From Thermoplasmata archaeon (GTDB taxonomy: Archaea > Thermoplasmatota > Thermoplasmata > Thermoplasmatales > Thermoplasmataceae), in NCBI GenBank assembly GCA_021797735.1, contig JAJZZE010000024.1, positions 62,001 to 126,000 on the forward strand: 64,000 nt of DNA, read 5' to 3'. This document shows positions 16,908-28,061 of this stretch, one piece after another. Within the stretch, counting starts at the first letter, position 1, and each line of letters begins with the position of its first letter. Under the pieces are notes generated by a model that saw nothing but the letters and a program-made list of their open reading frames with translations, ran no database searches and was not told where the DNA came from. Made by a program: the position numbers and the translations under genes.

Positions 16908-19685
16908 TCACTCTTTTAATACATCGCTTTTTATATTTACATTATAATTATAAATTACAGCATAACCGGCCGTATCATTAAGGTTACCGGCTAAATGCCC
17001 ATGAATATCCACTGTTATATTACCCTTGCCGGAAATATAATTTGTTAAATTCATATACTGGCCTGAGCTGGTTCCGTTATAAATCGCCTTTCCATTATCG
17101 CATACTGTAAAATTGTATGTGCTTAGGTATTTTGCAACGCTGGCAGGTATCTTTATACTATAAATATGAATATTGTTATCTGTGTTTAAACTATATGTAT
17201 AATTGTAGTTATCATTATGGATATCTGAAGCATTATATGTTGTTTTATTTGAATTACTATTTAGTGTAACATTGACGTAATATGCCGGGTCTGCTTTATT
17301 GAGATTTATATTATAATTATACAGTTCATTACCCTTTTTATAAATTTTTATATTGTTTACACCGTAAGAGGTTAAATATGTGCTATTTGTTGTCCCGGTA
17401 TAATTTCCATTATCATATGTTAGTGTATAATTATATGATGTACTGGTTATTACATTTATTTTTATTATATACGCATATACATGGTCTATGTATTTATCTG
17501 AGTTGGATGCATTTATGTTAAAGCTTGAATTCACATAGTGTATATTATTATAACCTATGTTATAGATACCGTCCGGTAATAAATAATTAAAGTATGTACC
17601 AGAATTGTTTGATGATGCGTTATTATAGTATATACTGAATATTCCTCCATAACCTTTAATAGTTTTATATGGAACAGAATAATTACCGTTTATTGGCTTA
17701 TACGACTTAACTGTTACATTATAATTATGTTCCGTATTTTTTTGCATGGTAGTAGGCACAGACGTATCCTTATATATTGCATAGTTCTCCTGTACCATTG
17801 TGTGATTAAGTAAATAACCGGAAATTACATAGTTGCCTGTATAGTAAAGTTCGATTGTAGCGTAGCCTGAACTATCTGTAACACCTGTGTAATTATATAT
17901 AACACCATTTTCCTTTATTAAGAGTATAAATTTCTGGTTTGCACTGGTGCTGCCAAAATCAAGTTTTACATTTATGGTTTTTGTTCCATTCAGCTGGTTA
18001 AATGTTAAATTATTGCTTATATCGTGGTTACTTATATACGGTACATCTTTAGTTATATTTGTTTTGCTTATACTGTTTATATTTGTGTATACGTTTATAC
18101 TTTTTCCTATAGAATTCACAGGTATAAGATTTTCATCCATGGTTATATTACCGGTTAAGTCCGTTATATTATGCATTGTATTATGGAATCCTGGTGATTT
18201 ATAAATCACTCTATAATAACCGGATGGCAGGCTTATATTGTATATACTGTTATATTTATATTCCATTAATATTGCTGGCTTTGAGTTTTCAATTATTATT
18301 GTTCCGTTTATGCCTAATCTATTATAGCTATTTTTTACTGCTCCATTTATATGATATACAAATTTATTAAACGGGGTTAATGTGAAATTTTTATAATTTA
18401 TTTTATTAAGTGCAGAAACATTTATTGATCTTGTATGATATAATGGTGAATATACTATTATATGGTAATCACCGGTATAATTCAAGGGTATTACATATGT
18501 ACCGTTATAATTTGTTGTTACATTATCATAAAAGTATGTGTTGTTTACATTTATTATAAAATGGAGATAGTCGTATGAGGCAAATGTATTGTACGTTGTG
18601 TTGATATTGCCCGTTATTATTATGGATGTTTTATTTGAATAGTTTACTTTTGAACTACTTACATGTTTCTGTGATGTGCCATTGCCATAACCGGATCCTG
18701 CACCGCCATAACCGTTATTTGAACCGGAAAATGGAGTGGTATTGGGTAATGTCACATTTAATGTTGTATTATGTGTTACATCTATTGTTTTACCTACGCT
18801 GCTATAACCATTTTTATAGAAATAAACCGTATTCTGTCCGTATGAAGCGTTTATGCTATAGTAACCTGAACTATTTGTATATACAGTTCCATATAAATCA
18901 CTTACAGTTACATTTTTTAATAGTGTTCCATTGTTATTGTATACATAACCTGAAATTTTATAAACTGGCTTTGTGGTCTGATAAACCGTAATATTCTGAT
19001 TTAAACCTGTACCGTTAATTGTTACTGCCCGGGGTTCTGTATTGGGCTTTAAATTATAATTATATGTAGATATATTATATGTTTGATTGTATAGATATGC
19101 GGTAAAGTATCCATTAGAATTTGACGTCGTGCGTAAACTATTAAAAATGCCTGAGAATATAAGATTGGTACCGGGTGCCTTCGTTCCATTTAATATGGTA
19201 TAGCCTGAAAGTTTATACCTCTTTTCAGGGCTTAACGATAGGTTATAATGAACAGTATTGCCAGTTAATAATACTTTTTTATAGATACCTTTGTAATCCG
19301 GTACCTTGAAATACATATTTCCATTGCCAGATAACAGGGTTTTGGTTTTATAAAAGCCTGTACTGTTGGTATTAGTTTTTGTATAGTAATCTCCCATTAT
19401 GACATACAGACTATTATTCGAAATACTCTTACCGCTGGATGAATTGGTAGCGTAACCCTCTATTGTTGTGGTTACATTTCCCGTTGGATTGAAATATGTA
19501 TTATTATAATTAAATTTTTCTATGCTCTGATTTTTAAATAATTTCTCATCAAGATGCTGCGGGTGTATATTTATAGGAACCTTCTGGTGTGAAACATTAT
19601 ATGGATATATGATATTGGCTGCTGGAAAAACGAGTATTATTACAATTATGCTTATACCTATTGCGGCTACCGTTTTATAATTCAT
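16908..19685 (-). CDS. Large Asn/Tyr/Thr-rich surface protein with repeated carboxypeptidase-regulatory-like beta domains
   Basis: N-terminal signal/TM helix (VAAIGISIIVIILVFPAANII), then repeated segments such as YKISGYVYNNNGTLLKNVTVSDLYGTVYTNSSGYYSINASYG; very many N-x-S/T sequons. Confidence 0.8.
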   Translation of the reverse strand: MNYKTVAAIGISIIVIILVFPAANIIYPYNVSHQKVPINIHPQHLDEKLFKNQSIEKFNYNNTYFNPTGNVTTTIEGYATNSSSGKSISNNSLYVIMGDYYTKTNTNSTGFYKTKTLLSGNGNMYFKVPDYKGIYKKVLLTGNTVHYNLSLSPEKRYKLSGYTILNGTKAPGTNLIFSGIFNSLRTTSNSNGYFTAYLYNQTYNISTYNYNLKPNTEPRAVTINGTGLNQNITVYQTTKPVYKISGYVYNNNGTLLKNVTVSDLYGTVYTNSSGYYSINASYGQNTVYFYKNGYSSVGKTIDVTHNTTLNVTLPNTTPFSGSNNGYGGAGSGYGNGTSQKHVSSSKVNYSNKTSIIITGNINTTYNTFASYDYLHFIINVNNTYFYDNVTTNYNGTYVIPLNYTGDYHIIVYSPLYHTRSINVSALNKINYKNFTLTPFNKFVYHINGAVKNSYNRLGINGTIIIENSKPAILMEYKYNSIYNISLPSGYYRVIYKSPGFHNTMHNITDLTGNITMDENLIPVNSIGKSINVYTNINSISKTNITKDVPYISNHDISNNLTFNQLNGTKTINVKLDFGSTSANQKFILLIKENGVIYNYTGVTDSSGYATIELYYTGNYVISGYLLNHTMVQENYAIYKDTSVPTTMQKNTEHNYNVTVKSYKPINGNYSVPYKTIKGYGGIFSIYYNNASSNNSGTYFNYLLPDGIYNIGYNNIHYVNSSFNINASNSDKYIDHVYAYIIKINVITSTSYNYTLTYDNGNYTGTTNSTYLTSYGVNNIKIYKKGNELYNYNINLNKADPAYYVNVTLNSNSNKTTYNASDIHNDNYNYTYSLNTDNNIHIYSIKIPASVAKYLSTYNFTVCDNGKAIYNGTSSGQYMNLTNYISGKGNITVDIHGHLAGNLNDTAGYAVIYNYNVNIKSDVLKE

Positions 19686-19813
19686 TGTAATTAAATATAT
19701 ACTAAATACTTTAATAAAGGTTTTCGTAGCTATATATGTTATATAATTTTGTTATATAATTTTGTTATATGATTTAAATAGAATTATATATAATAATACA
19801 ATACATTTTATTA

Positions 19814-20728
19814 ATGAAATTCCTTGCTTTTTTTGGCCATTTAAACATAGATGTCCGGATATCCGTTCCAAGGCTGCCTAAATATGGTGAATCTGTAAAT
19901 GTAAAATCTTTATCCGAAAACTTTGCGGGTACTGCAGGTAATTTTGCATTTGTTGCAAAGTCACTGGGCTTAAAATTTGACCTTTATTCTGCGGTATCAA
20001 AAAATACGCATTCCAAATTCATAAAAGTTTTGAGGGAGCGGAATATTAATACTGATAATATAGAAATGTTTGATAATGAGATGGGTCCAATATGCTATCT
20101 GCCCTCAGATGGCAATGAACAGATAGCCTATATGTATCAGGGTCCTTTTTATAAATGGGAACCCTCAAAATATTTCGAATATGATAATTACAGGTATATA
20201 CATATAGGAACTGGACCGGCGGAGGAATACATAAAAATTGTTAATAAAAATACTGAATCAAAGGTGGTATTCGACCCAGGACAGGAAATATGGTATATTT
20301 ATAATAGTGAAAAGGCAACTAAAATAATAGATAAATCATATATGATTATGATGAATAATAATGAATTTAATCATTTACTTAAGATGATAAATAAAACAAG
20401 GGATGAACTGCTGGAGAAGGTGAAGTATATAATAGTAACACAGGGGAGCAATGGTACAGTACTGTATTCAGATAATCAGGAAAAGCATTTCCCATCAATT
20501 AATACTGAAGAAATATACGATACAATAGGGGCTGGAGATTCCTTCAGGGCGGGTTTTTATTCCAGCATGGTTAATAATTATAGTATCGAGGACTCAATAA
20601 TAACTGGCAATATCACAGCATCATATGCAATTAGAAATAAAATAATAGATTTTAATATGAGTTATGATAAAATTTTAAATAAACTCGATGAATTTAAAAA
20701 TGAAATTTATAATAAAAAATCTATATAA
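19814..20728 (+). CDS. PfkB-family sugar kinase
   Basis: FFGHLNIDVRISVPRLPKYGES..., C-terminal signature DTIGAGDSFRAGFYS. Confidence 0.93.
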   Translation: MKFLAFFGHLNIDVRISVPRLPKYGESVNVKSLSENFAGTAGNFAFVAKSLGLKFDLYSAVSKNTHSKFIKVLRERNINTDNIEMFDNEMGPICYLPSDGNEQIAYMYQGPFYKWEPSKYFEYDNYRYIHIGTGPAEEYIKIVNKNTESKVVFDPGQEIWYIYNSEKATKIIDKSYMIMMNNNEFNHLLKMINKTRDELLEKVKYIIVTQGSNGTVLYSDNQEKHFPSINTEEIYDTIGAGDSFRAGFYSSMVNNYSIEDSIITGNITASYAIRNKIIDFNMSYDKILNKLDEFKNEIYNKKSI

Positions 20729-21129
20729 CTCATTTTTGAAAAAACATTGAAATCATCATCAGAATCATATGGTATGTTTCTGTCTATAATTTTTATACCT
20801 TTTAATTCAGAGAATTCCTTGAAATCATCATCAGAATCGTATACAGCAATACCGTTAACAGTAAAATCTTTTATGCCTATTTTATTTATAGCAGTATCTA
20901 TCTGACCCGTATATGATAGATATAATAATAGTAGATTTCCCGGATATTTAAACCTTTTATTGTTACTGGTGTATCTTGCTGTTCTGTTTAAGGCATTTAT
21001 TACCTGAACCTCTGAAACAATAGTTTTAGAGTCTATTAACTGGAAAAAATATTTTCTGGATCTAATAAAATCAAGAATGTCATTTATATTAAATTTATCT
21101 AAAAAAAAATATTTAATTTTATGCTGCAT
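20707..21129 (-). CDS. KEOPS complex subunit Cgi121-like
   Basis: [64 protein letters not shown] matches the Cgi121 layout. Confidence 0.75.
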   Translation of the reverse strand: MQHKIKYFFLDKFNINDILDFIRSRKYFFQLIDSKTIVSEVQVINALNRTARYTSNNKRFKYPGNLLLLYLSYTGQIDTAINKIGIKDFTVNGIAVYDSDDDFKEFSELKGIKIIDRNIPYDSDDDFNVFSKMSYIDFLL

Positions 21130-23092
21130 TTGTACCTGTTCTTCTTGCCTGGCTCAGTTCTTTTGTAGGTCTCAGTATATTTTTAACTTTCTGTATAAAC
21201 TGTTCTTTCTCTGGGCTTTTGATAAATGCATTGTCAAGGACATCTTCTATTGTATTTGCTGCTATTATCTGAATTTTATCCTTATGTGCTTCATCAAGTA
21301 TTATGTCATTAAAGTTTGATGCTGGAACTATTACCTTTGAAAGACCGGTATCTATGGCAGCCTCAACCTTTGCTGTCACACCACCTACGGGCAGTACATC
21401 TCCCCTTATGCTTAATGAACCTGTCATGGCAACTGTTTGATCTATTGGTATGTCCTCTATCGCAGATATAACTGCCGTTGCAATTGATACACTTGCAGAA
21501 TCGCCCTCAACCCCTTCGTATGTACCTATAAACTGTACGTGTATATCAGAATCCGTGATATTTTTTCCACTTATCTTTTTGATAACTGCTGATACGTTCT
21601 GTACGGCCTCTTTTGCTATCTCACCAAGTTTGCCTGTTGCATACACCATACCATTGTTTGGATGCTGTGCTGGTGTAACTTCTGCAACTATTGGCATTAC
21701 AACCCCTGTAAAGTCCGACATATCTGTAGACCCCAGAACTGCTAATCCATTAACCTTACCAACAGCCTCGCCCTTGCCTATAAACATTTTATATAGTTTT
21801 TTGATCTCTATTGCACGGTCTGCTATCTGCTGTTCTACGGGCTTGCTTAAATCTCTTGCCTGGTTAACATCTTCTGATGTTACCATTGTTGCCTTATTGC
21901 TTACAGCTATATCTCCTGCAACCCTTACCAGTCCACCGAGCTCCCTTAATCTTAATGTTAATCTTCCCTTTCTGCCGCTACGTTTCTGTGCTTCCTTTAA
22001 AATTTCCGTTATTGCACTTGTATCGAATGGAGGTATTTTCTTATCCTTTGCTATTTCCTGTGCCACGAATTGAACTACCTTTTTACGGTTGTCATCGCTA
22101 TCATCCATTGTATCATTCATATAAACCTCGTAACCGTAACCTCTTATCCTTGACCTTAAGGCTGGGTGCATATTTCTTATTGCATCAACATTTCCTGCAG
22201 CAACAAGAACAAAATCACAGGGTACAGGCTCGGTCTGAACCATTGCACCTGCACTTCTCTCACTCTGACCGGATATTGAGAATCTTTTTTCCTGCATTGC
22301 AGTTAATAATGCCTGCTGATCCTCTGGCCTTAATGTATTTATTTCATCTATGAATAGTATACCCTTATCTGCCTTCTGTATATTACCTGCTTCTACCCTT
22401 TCGTGTGCAGGGGTTTCCAGTCCACCAGACTGAAATGGGTCGTGCCTGACGTCCCCTAATAATGCTCCAGAATGTGCTCCGGTTGAATCTATAAATGGTG
22501 GCTTATCATTTGGATTATGCGATACGATTGCCTTTGGTACCATAACCTTTTCCATTCTCGCCGCTGGATTCATAGCCATTATTATGTATAAAAATGCCGC
22601 TCCTATTATTGCAAAGAATAATATTTCTACTGCAAGTCCATCATTACCGCTTGAATAAAGTACAATTGCCAGTATTATACCCAGTAATATTATTGAAAAA
22701 ACTATGAATAATAAACTTTTTGACCTGTCCTTCTTTTCTCTTTCGGCCTTTATCTGATACTGTCTCAGAATTTCCTTGCCTTTACCTGCAGGGAAAGTTT
22801 TAACCTTGGGTTTATTTGAATCCTCCGGATTTGGGAAACATAAAACGTCTTCCAGATCTTCCTTTGGTAAGAAATCTACCATCGACTGCGCTATCATAGA
22901 TTTTCCTGTACCTGGCTCTCCTATTAAGAGAACATGCCTTTTCTGTGCAGCTGCTTTTTTTATCACTTCACCCGCATGCTCCTGCCCTATTACCTGGTTA
23001 AATAAAAGTTTAGGTACTTCTATATCCTTTGTCGATTGTATCTCGAGTTTAGATACCCAGTCTTCTACACTATCATTATTATTTGTGTCCAC
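21119..23092 (-). CDS. lonB: Archaeal membrane-anchored LonB protease
   Basis: [18 protein letters not shown]; two TM segments after the Walker A region; [25 protein letters not shown]; Lon protease domain [51 protein letters not shown]. Confidence 0.96.
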   Translation of the reverse strand: MDTNNNDSVEDWVSKLEIQSTKDIEVPKLLFNQVIGQEHAGEVIKKAAAQKRHVLLIGEPGTGKSMIAQSMVDFLPKEDLEDVLCFPNPEDSNKPKVKTFPAGKGKEILRQYQIKAEREKKDRSKSLLFIVFSIILLGIILAIVLYSSGNDGLAVEILFFAIIGAAFLYIIMAMNPAARMEKVMVPKAIVSHNPNDKPPFIDSTGAHSGALLGDVRHDPFQSGGLETPAHERVEAGNIQKADKGILFIDEINTLRPEDQQALLTAMQEKRFSISGQSERSAGAMVQTEPVPCDFVLVAAGNVDAIRNMHPALRSRIRGYGYEVYMNDTMDDSDDNRKKVVQFVAQEIAKDKKIPPFDTSAITEILKEAQKRSGRKGRLTLRLRELGGLVRVAGDIAVSNKATMVTSEDVNQARDLSKPVEQQIADRAIEIKKLYKMFIGKGEAVGKVNGLAVLGSTDMSDFTGVVMPIVAEVTPAQHPNNGMVYATGKLGEIAKEAVQNVSAVIKKISGKNITDSDIHVQFIGTYEGVEGDSASVSIATAVISAIEDIPIDQTVAMTGSLSIRGDVLPVGGVTAKVEAAIDTGLSKVIVPASNFNDIILDEAHKDKIQIIAANTIEDVLDNAFIKSPEKEQFIQKVKNILRPTKELSQARRTGTNAA

Positions 23093-23317
23093 ATTATGAT
23101 AATCTAATCCTAATAAATAAGCTTTCCGATTTTATGTTATCACATTATGCTACAGAATTATTACTATACACTGCTTCTATGGAATTTATTACCCTGCAAA
23201 ATATGACAGGGATGCCCATAATCTGAGTGGAATAAATATAAGGCCTTTTACATGGCAAACACATATTAACTCTACGCCCTTATCCGGAAAATCGTAGCAT
23301 GTGGTGAGCACTCACGG

Positions 23318-23400
23318 TGTAGCGGGAATCGGATCTTTGGAGATCCTGCTAACAATTGCTGAAGCAGAAAACCAGATCCGTAAAATTCGGGATAGTTAAC
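23318..23400 (+). pseudogene. Possible TnpB (IS200/IS605) C-terminal relic
   Basis: Short reading GVAGIGSLEILLTIAEAENQIRKIRDS* resembles degenerate TnpB C-terminal tails. Confidence 0.25.
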
Positions 23401-24221
23401 TATATAAAATTATTGTTTAACAATCCTAACCCACTTATTTCAACCCTTACCTCATCTCCACTTTTAATATATTTTCTTTTATCTTCAGGCATACCGAGTA
23501 TAACTCCAGAGGGAGTTCCGGTAGAAATACAGTCCCCAATTTCCAGTGTTATATATTTTGATATATAACTTATAAGTTTTTTTACACTATAAATCATGTT
23601 TTCCGTTGATGAGTTCTGTCTCAATTCATCATTTAAATACGTTTTCAATTCAAGATTTTGTGGATTATCTATTTCTTCTACAGAAATATACTGTCCGGTC
23701 GGATAAAAATTATCAAAACTTTTTCCAATAAACCACTGGGGAGTTTTAAACTGCATTAACCTTGATGAAATATCATTTCCTATGAAATACCCATAAACAT
23801 AATTCAAAGCATCATTTTCATTCACATTACTTGCTTTTTTACCAATCATAACGCATAATTCCCCCTCATAATCAATATTCATGTTTTCATCTATTTCTAT
23901 AGTACGGTTATTTCCGCAGAAAGTATTATTTGTTTTTGAAAATATAACCGGGTCTTCTGGGATCTTTCCATGTGTTTCATTTATATGGCTTCTATAGTTT
24001 AATCCCACCAAAAATAAATTTGAAGTTTTATCTATCAGTGATTCATATTTAAAATTATATTCTGAAAAATCATCTACGTTTCTAATTTTTGAGAAATCAT
24101 TTTCATTCAGGTCCTTCAATGCCGTTTTATTTATGCCATAATCATCCAGTAGGGCTAATTTTCCATTATTATATAATGCCAGATGCTTCTTATTTTTAAT
24201 ACTTATTACAGAAATTTTCAT
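23400..24221 (-). CDS. Fumarylacetoacetate hydrolase family protein
   Basis: FLVGLNYRSHINETHGKIPEDPVIFSKTNNTFCG, DYEGELCVMIGKKA, GNDISSRLMQ, IGDCISTGTPSGV. Confidence 0.93.
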   Translation of the reverse strand: MKISVISIKNKKHLALYNNGKLALLDDYGINKTALKDLNENDFSKIRNVDDFSEYNFKYESLIDKTSNLFLVGLNYRSHINETHGKIPEDPVIFSKTNNTFCGNNRTIEIDENMNIDYEGELCVMIGKKASNVNENDALNYVYGYFIGNDISSRLMQFKTPQWFIGKSFDNFYPTGQYISVEEIDNPQNLELKTYLNDELRQNSSTENMIYSVKKLISYISKYITLEIGDCISTGTPSGVILGMPEDKRKYIKSGDEVRVEISGLGLLNNNFI

Positions 24222-24254
24222 GAGAAATTATATTAAAATAATATATAATTTTTG

Positions 24255-25481
24255 TTATGTACCCTCAGTATAGGAATTCAAATATTTTAACTGATCCTCC
24301 GTATAATTATCTATTTTTATATTCAGTGCCTCAAGTTCGATTTTTGCAACGTCTATATCTATTTCTTCTGGAACCGGATAAACCTTTTTTTCCAGTTTAC
24401 TCTTATTTTTTACGATGTATTCTGCTGTAAGTGCCTGTAATGCAAAACTTAAATCCATGATTTCCACTGGATGGCCCTGACCTGCCGCTAAATTCAACAA
24501 TCTACCGTCTGAAATAAGGTTTACCGTATTGCCGTTTTCCAGTTTATATTCTGTTACCATGTTTCTTACCTGTGTTTTATTTATACTTCTTTTATTCAGA
24601 CCATCAAAATCTATTTCATTGTTAAAATGGCCCACATTACCTAAAATTATACTCTTCTTTGCCACCAGCATATCATCGTAACTTACAACATTTTTCATAC
24701 CTGTTGCTGTGAATATTATATCTGAATACCTTATTGCATTATTCATTGTATCAACATTAAATCCATCCATAACAGCTTCTATTGCCTTCACCGGATCGAT
24801 CTCCGTGACGGTTACGTTTGATCCCATACCCTTTAATCTCATTGCAACACCCTTGCCAACATAACCGTAACCGGCAACGATTACATGTTTTCCTGCCAGC
24901 AATATATTTGTTGCATTCATAAAACCATCCAGTGCGCTCTGGCCTGATCCATACCTGTTATCAAAAAAATGCTTCATCTGTGCATCGTTTACATCAAACA
25001 TGGGGAATTTTAACGCACCTGCTTTTTCCATTGCCTTTAACCTTACAACACCGGTTGTTGTTTCCTCATTACCGCCTATAATGTTTTTTACCAGTTCATG
25101 CCTTTCTGAGACCAGGTTAGTTAAATCACCGCCATCATCTATTATAATATCTGGAGGCACCTCAACGGTTTTTTCTATATTACTGTAATATTCTTCCTGA
25201 GTTTCTCCCTTTTTTGCATACACCTTATAATTATAGTCATTTTTTAATGATTCAACCACGCTATCATCGGAGCTCAATGGATTGCATGATGCCAGTCTAA
25301 CATCGGCTCCACCCTCACTTAATAGCAATGCAAAAATCCCTGTTTTTGCCTCAACGTGCAGTGCCATTGAAATTTTTACACCTTTGAACGGCTTTTCACT
25401 TAAAAACCTCTCCCTTATCCTTGCTGAAACAGGCATATGGTCCCTTGCCCATTTAAGTCTTAAAAACCCATTATTATCCAT
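24255..25481 (-). CDS. ahcY: S-adenosylhomocysteine hydrolase
   Basis: NAD motif VIVAGYGYVGKGVAMRLKGMGSNVTVTEIDP; FDNRYGSGQSALDGFMNATN; LAAGQGHPVEIMDLSFALQ. Confidence 0.97.
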   Translation of the reverse strand: MDNNGFLRLKWARDHMPVSARIRERFLSEKPFKGVKISMALHVEAKTGIFALLLSEGGADVRLASCNPLSSDDSVVESLKNDYNYKVYAKKGETQEEYYSNIEKTVEVPPDIIIDDGGDLTNLVSERHELVKNIIGGNEETTTGVVRLKAMEKAGALKFPMFDVNDAQMKHFFDNRYGSGQSALDGFMNATNILLAGKHVIVAGYGYVGKGVAMRLKGMGSNVTVTEIDPVKAIEAVMDGFNVDTMNNAIRYSDIIFTATGMKNVVSYDDMLVAKKSIILGNVGHFNNEIDFDGLNKRSINKTQVRNMVTEYKLENGNTVNLISDGRLLNLAAGQGHPVEIMDLSFALQALTAEYIVKNKSKLEKKVYPVPEEIDIDVAKIELEALNIKIDNYTEDQLKYLNSYTEGT

Positions 25482-26059
25482 TATGATCTGGTGTGTATAC
25501 TATTAATATTTAAAAGAATTCCGTTATCCTCATTTATAATTTTATATTTAAGGGCCATTTCCCCATTACTGAACAACTGGACACCGTTCAATACCAGTTC
25601 GGGATTTATAAATACATAGAATTCATCAAATATTTTTTCGCTTATAAACTGGTTTATAACATTTGCCCCGCCCTCGACAAGAAGATTTCTTATTCCAAGG
25701 CTGTATATATTTTCAAGTATATTTTTTATTGACAGGTCTTCTAAAGTTATTATCTCTGCATTTTTTATTTTTTTATCTCTATTTCCGGAAAAGATGTAGG
25801 TTTTAACCCTGCCATCAAATATACTGTAACTATCATTCAGTTTTAATTTTTCATCCAGTATTATTCTAACCTTTGAGAAATTTAATACCGGATTATCCGT
25901 AATTACAGTATTGGCCCCTAACAGAATTGCATCAACATTTCTGCGTAGATTTATTACCCTGTCCATATCCTTACTGTTTGAAATGTTATACCTTCCATTT
26001 ATAGATGAGATTCTGCCGTTTAGTGACATTGCTACATTTATTATTACATATGGCAACAT
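25481..26059 (-). CDS. RibD C-terminal-type reductase (2,5-diamino-6-ribosylaminopyrimidinone phosphate reductase family)
   Basis: INVAMSLNGRIS, DAILLGANTVITDNPVL, NLLVEGGANVINQFI. Confidence 0.9.
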   Translation of the reverse strand: MLPYVIINVAMSLNGRISSINGRYNISNSKDMDRVINLRRNVDAILLGANTVITDNPVLNFSKVRIILDEKLKLNDSYSIFDGRVKTYIFSGNRDKKIKNAEIITLEDLSIKNILENIYSLGIRNLLVEGGANVINQFISEKIFDEFYVFINPELVLNGVQLFSNGEMALKYKIINEDNGILLNINSIHTRS

Positions 26060-26145
26060 AATAGGTTATGTAAAACTAATATAACAATTTTGAGATGTTA
26101 CTTATTTATGAGTTAAATTTTTATAATATCCAGTAATCAGTAAAA

Positions 26146-27141
26146 ATGGAGTTCTCAGGCAACGTATATTATAAGGGCAAATTAAGAAAAGGTACACTGA
26201 AAATTGATGATGATATAGAATTTACAGATAAAATTGGCAATAAAAATTATGGTACATTAATACCAATGCCAGTAAATGCACATACACATGTTGGTGATTC
26301 ATTTATAAATGAGGAACCTGTAGGCACATTACCGGATATAGTGGGACCTGGTGGGTTAAAACATAGGTTTTTAGATAATGCTGATCCGCATACAGTAATA
26401 AATTATATATCACGTACAAATAAATTTATGGAAAATTCCGGTGTATTATCCTATTTTGATTTTCGTGAAAACGGTATTAGTGGGATAAATGCAATAAAAA
26501 AGTCTAAAAGGAGATTTATAAGGCCTTTAACATTTGCAGGCCCATATAAAAATGATGATATAAACACTATAATAAATAATTCTGATGGCATGAGTGTAAG
26601 CGCTATATCTGATATGAACTATGATAATATATATAATATAAGTATTAGTTCACATAAAAAGAATAAAATTTTTACGTTGCATTTCAGTGAGAATTTGAGG
26701 GAAGATATAAATAAAATTATTGATTTAAAACCGGATCTCCTGATTCATGGAATAGTGGCTACTGATGAGGATTTAGACATAATACATGAAAAACATATAG
26801 ATATCGCAGTAACACCAAGGTCGAATATATTTTATGGAAAAAGACCTAATTACAAGAAATTTTTAAGGCATAATATAAATTTAATGCTCGGAACTGACAA
26901 TGTATTTGTAACTGAACCGGATATATTCTCAGAGATGGACTTTTTATATAGGTATCAGAGAGTTTTGGATTATATAGCTCCGGAGGATATTTTAAAAATG
27001 GTTATAGATAATCCATATAATTTCCTTGAAAAACACAACATTAACATTAAAAAGGGATATTTATTTTTTAAAAATGAACTGTTGAATGAGTACCAGATCG
27101 TAACAAAAAAGCACTATTTTAAATCGGTAAATATTTTATAA
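26146..27141 (+). CDS. Amidohydrolase-family metal-dependent deaminase-like protein
   Basis: PMPVNAHTHVGDS (HxH), FTLHFSEN, LIHGIVATDEDLDIIHEKHIDIAVTPRSN, LGTDNVF. Confidence 0.88.
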   Translation: MEFSGNVYYKGKLRKGTLKIDDDIEFTDKIGNKNYGTLIPMPVNAHTHVGDSFINEEPVGTLPDIVGPGGLKHRFLDNADPHTVINYISRTNKFMENSGVLSYFDFRENGISGINAIKKSKRRFIRPLTFAGPYKNDDINTIINNSDGMSVSAISDMNYDNIYNISISSHKKNKIFTLHFSENLREDINKIIDLKPDLLIHGIVATDEDLDIIHEKHIDIAVTPRSNIFYGKRPNYKKFLRHNINLMLGTDNVFVTEPDIFSEMDFLYRYQRVLDYIAPEDILKMVIDNPYNFLEKHNINIKKGYLFFKNELLNEYQIVTKKHYFKSVNIL

Positions 27142-27237
27142 TGCCTATTTTTTAAGTTTTGTATATAAAAAATAAATATAAATTTCTAATGAGCAAATGG
27201 CTAAACAGATTATTTTAGCACAAAATTTATTATAATA

Positions 27238-27657
27238 TCAATTATTATTTAATTTTTTAGATCTTATTATTTTATGATACTTATATTCCCATAATATATA
27301 TACAGGCAATATTAATATAATTACAAAAATTATACCAAGTATATTAAAAGCATATACACTTACTATGATTACAAGGTAGGTACTTATCCTTATTGCTCCT
27401 GCTGTGGCCTTTTTCTTAACAATTCCCCTGATGTGTATATAGAGATATACGATGCAGACCAGAAACCATAGTGGTAACAATACCTCCCCAATAAATGATT
27501 GTAAATTATTTAACATACTATATAAAATTGAAATATAAATCACCTCATATGCATGTGGAAACCTGAACGCCCGTGTTAGAATCCCATGGTGGTTCATCAA
27601 ATGGATTCCATGGACCTGCATGTGGTAGAGTTGCACCCAAATTACTAAATACTGCAA
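27238..27657 (-). CDS. Small membrane protein (true start uncertain, possibly ~27535)
   Basis: Hydrophobic helices in the C-terminal two thirds; the N-terminal extension overlaps another frame and may be spurious. Confidence 0.35.
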   Translation of the reverse strand: MQYLVIWVQLYHMQVHGIHLMNHHGILTRAFRFPHAYEVIYISILYSMLNNLQSFIGEVLLPLWFLVCIVYLYIHIRGIVKKKATAGAIRISTYLVIIVSVYAFNILGIIFVIILILPVYILWEYKYHKIIRSKKLNNN

Positions 27658-27985
27658 CTTTTGATATACTGTAGTTATTATTCAGTGTAATGCTATTTCC
27701 CATTTTCATTCTATCTGGCATTAGGTTCTGTATTTTTGTTATCAATGTTATAAGTATGTAAATCCCCCATATCATGTAATAAGAGCAGGGATATAACTAT
27801 TATCCTCACAGGAATTATATATAAACTATATCTTCTAATATTTTTATTGCCTGAGGATTTATGCATAAATGAGTGCTCATTAGATTTCAGAATGTTTACA
27901 GGATAAATATGCCACATTATTATAGTTTTTAATTACCATAAAAAATTAAAAAAAATTAAATCCTTTCATACAATACTGGTTAAAA

Positions 27986-28060
27986 GGGCACGTGGCCTAG
28001 CATGGATAGGGCAACAGCCTCCTAAGCTGTAAATCAGGGGTCCAAATCCCCTCGTGCCCG
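27986..28060 (+). tRNA. tRNA-Arg (anticodon CCT)
   Basis: Acceptor GGGCACG/CGTGCCC; anticodon stem ACAGC/GCTGT with loop CTCCTAA; T-arm GGGGTCCAAATCCCC. Confidence 0.93.
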
Positions 28061-28061
28061 C

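Noticed and set aside
19738-19775. Tandem repeat considered as a CRISPR array
   Set aside because: Units are 13 bp with no spacers; no CRISPR array or cas gene seen in the window.
21450-22353. Long plus-strand ORFs antisense to lonB (207 and 158 aa)
   Set aside because: Exactly antisense to a strongly supported LonB gene with no recognisable motifs; shadow ORFs.
27545-27917. Overlapping minus-strand ORFs of 76 and 68 aa
   Set aside because: Mutually overlapping frames with uncertain coding character; could be a decayed membrane gene but evidence is insufficient.
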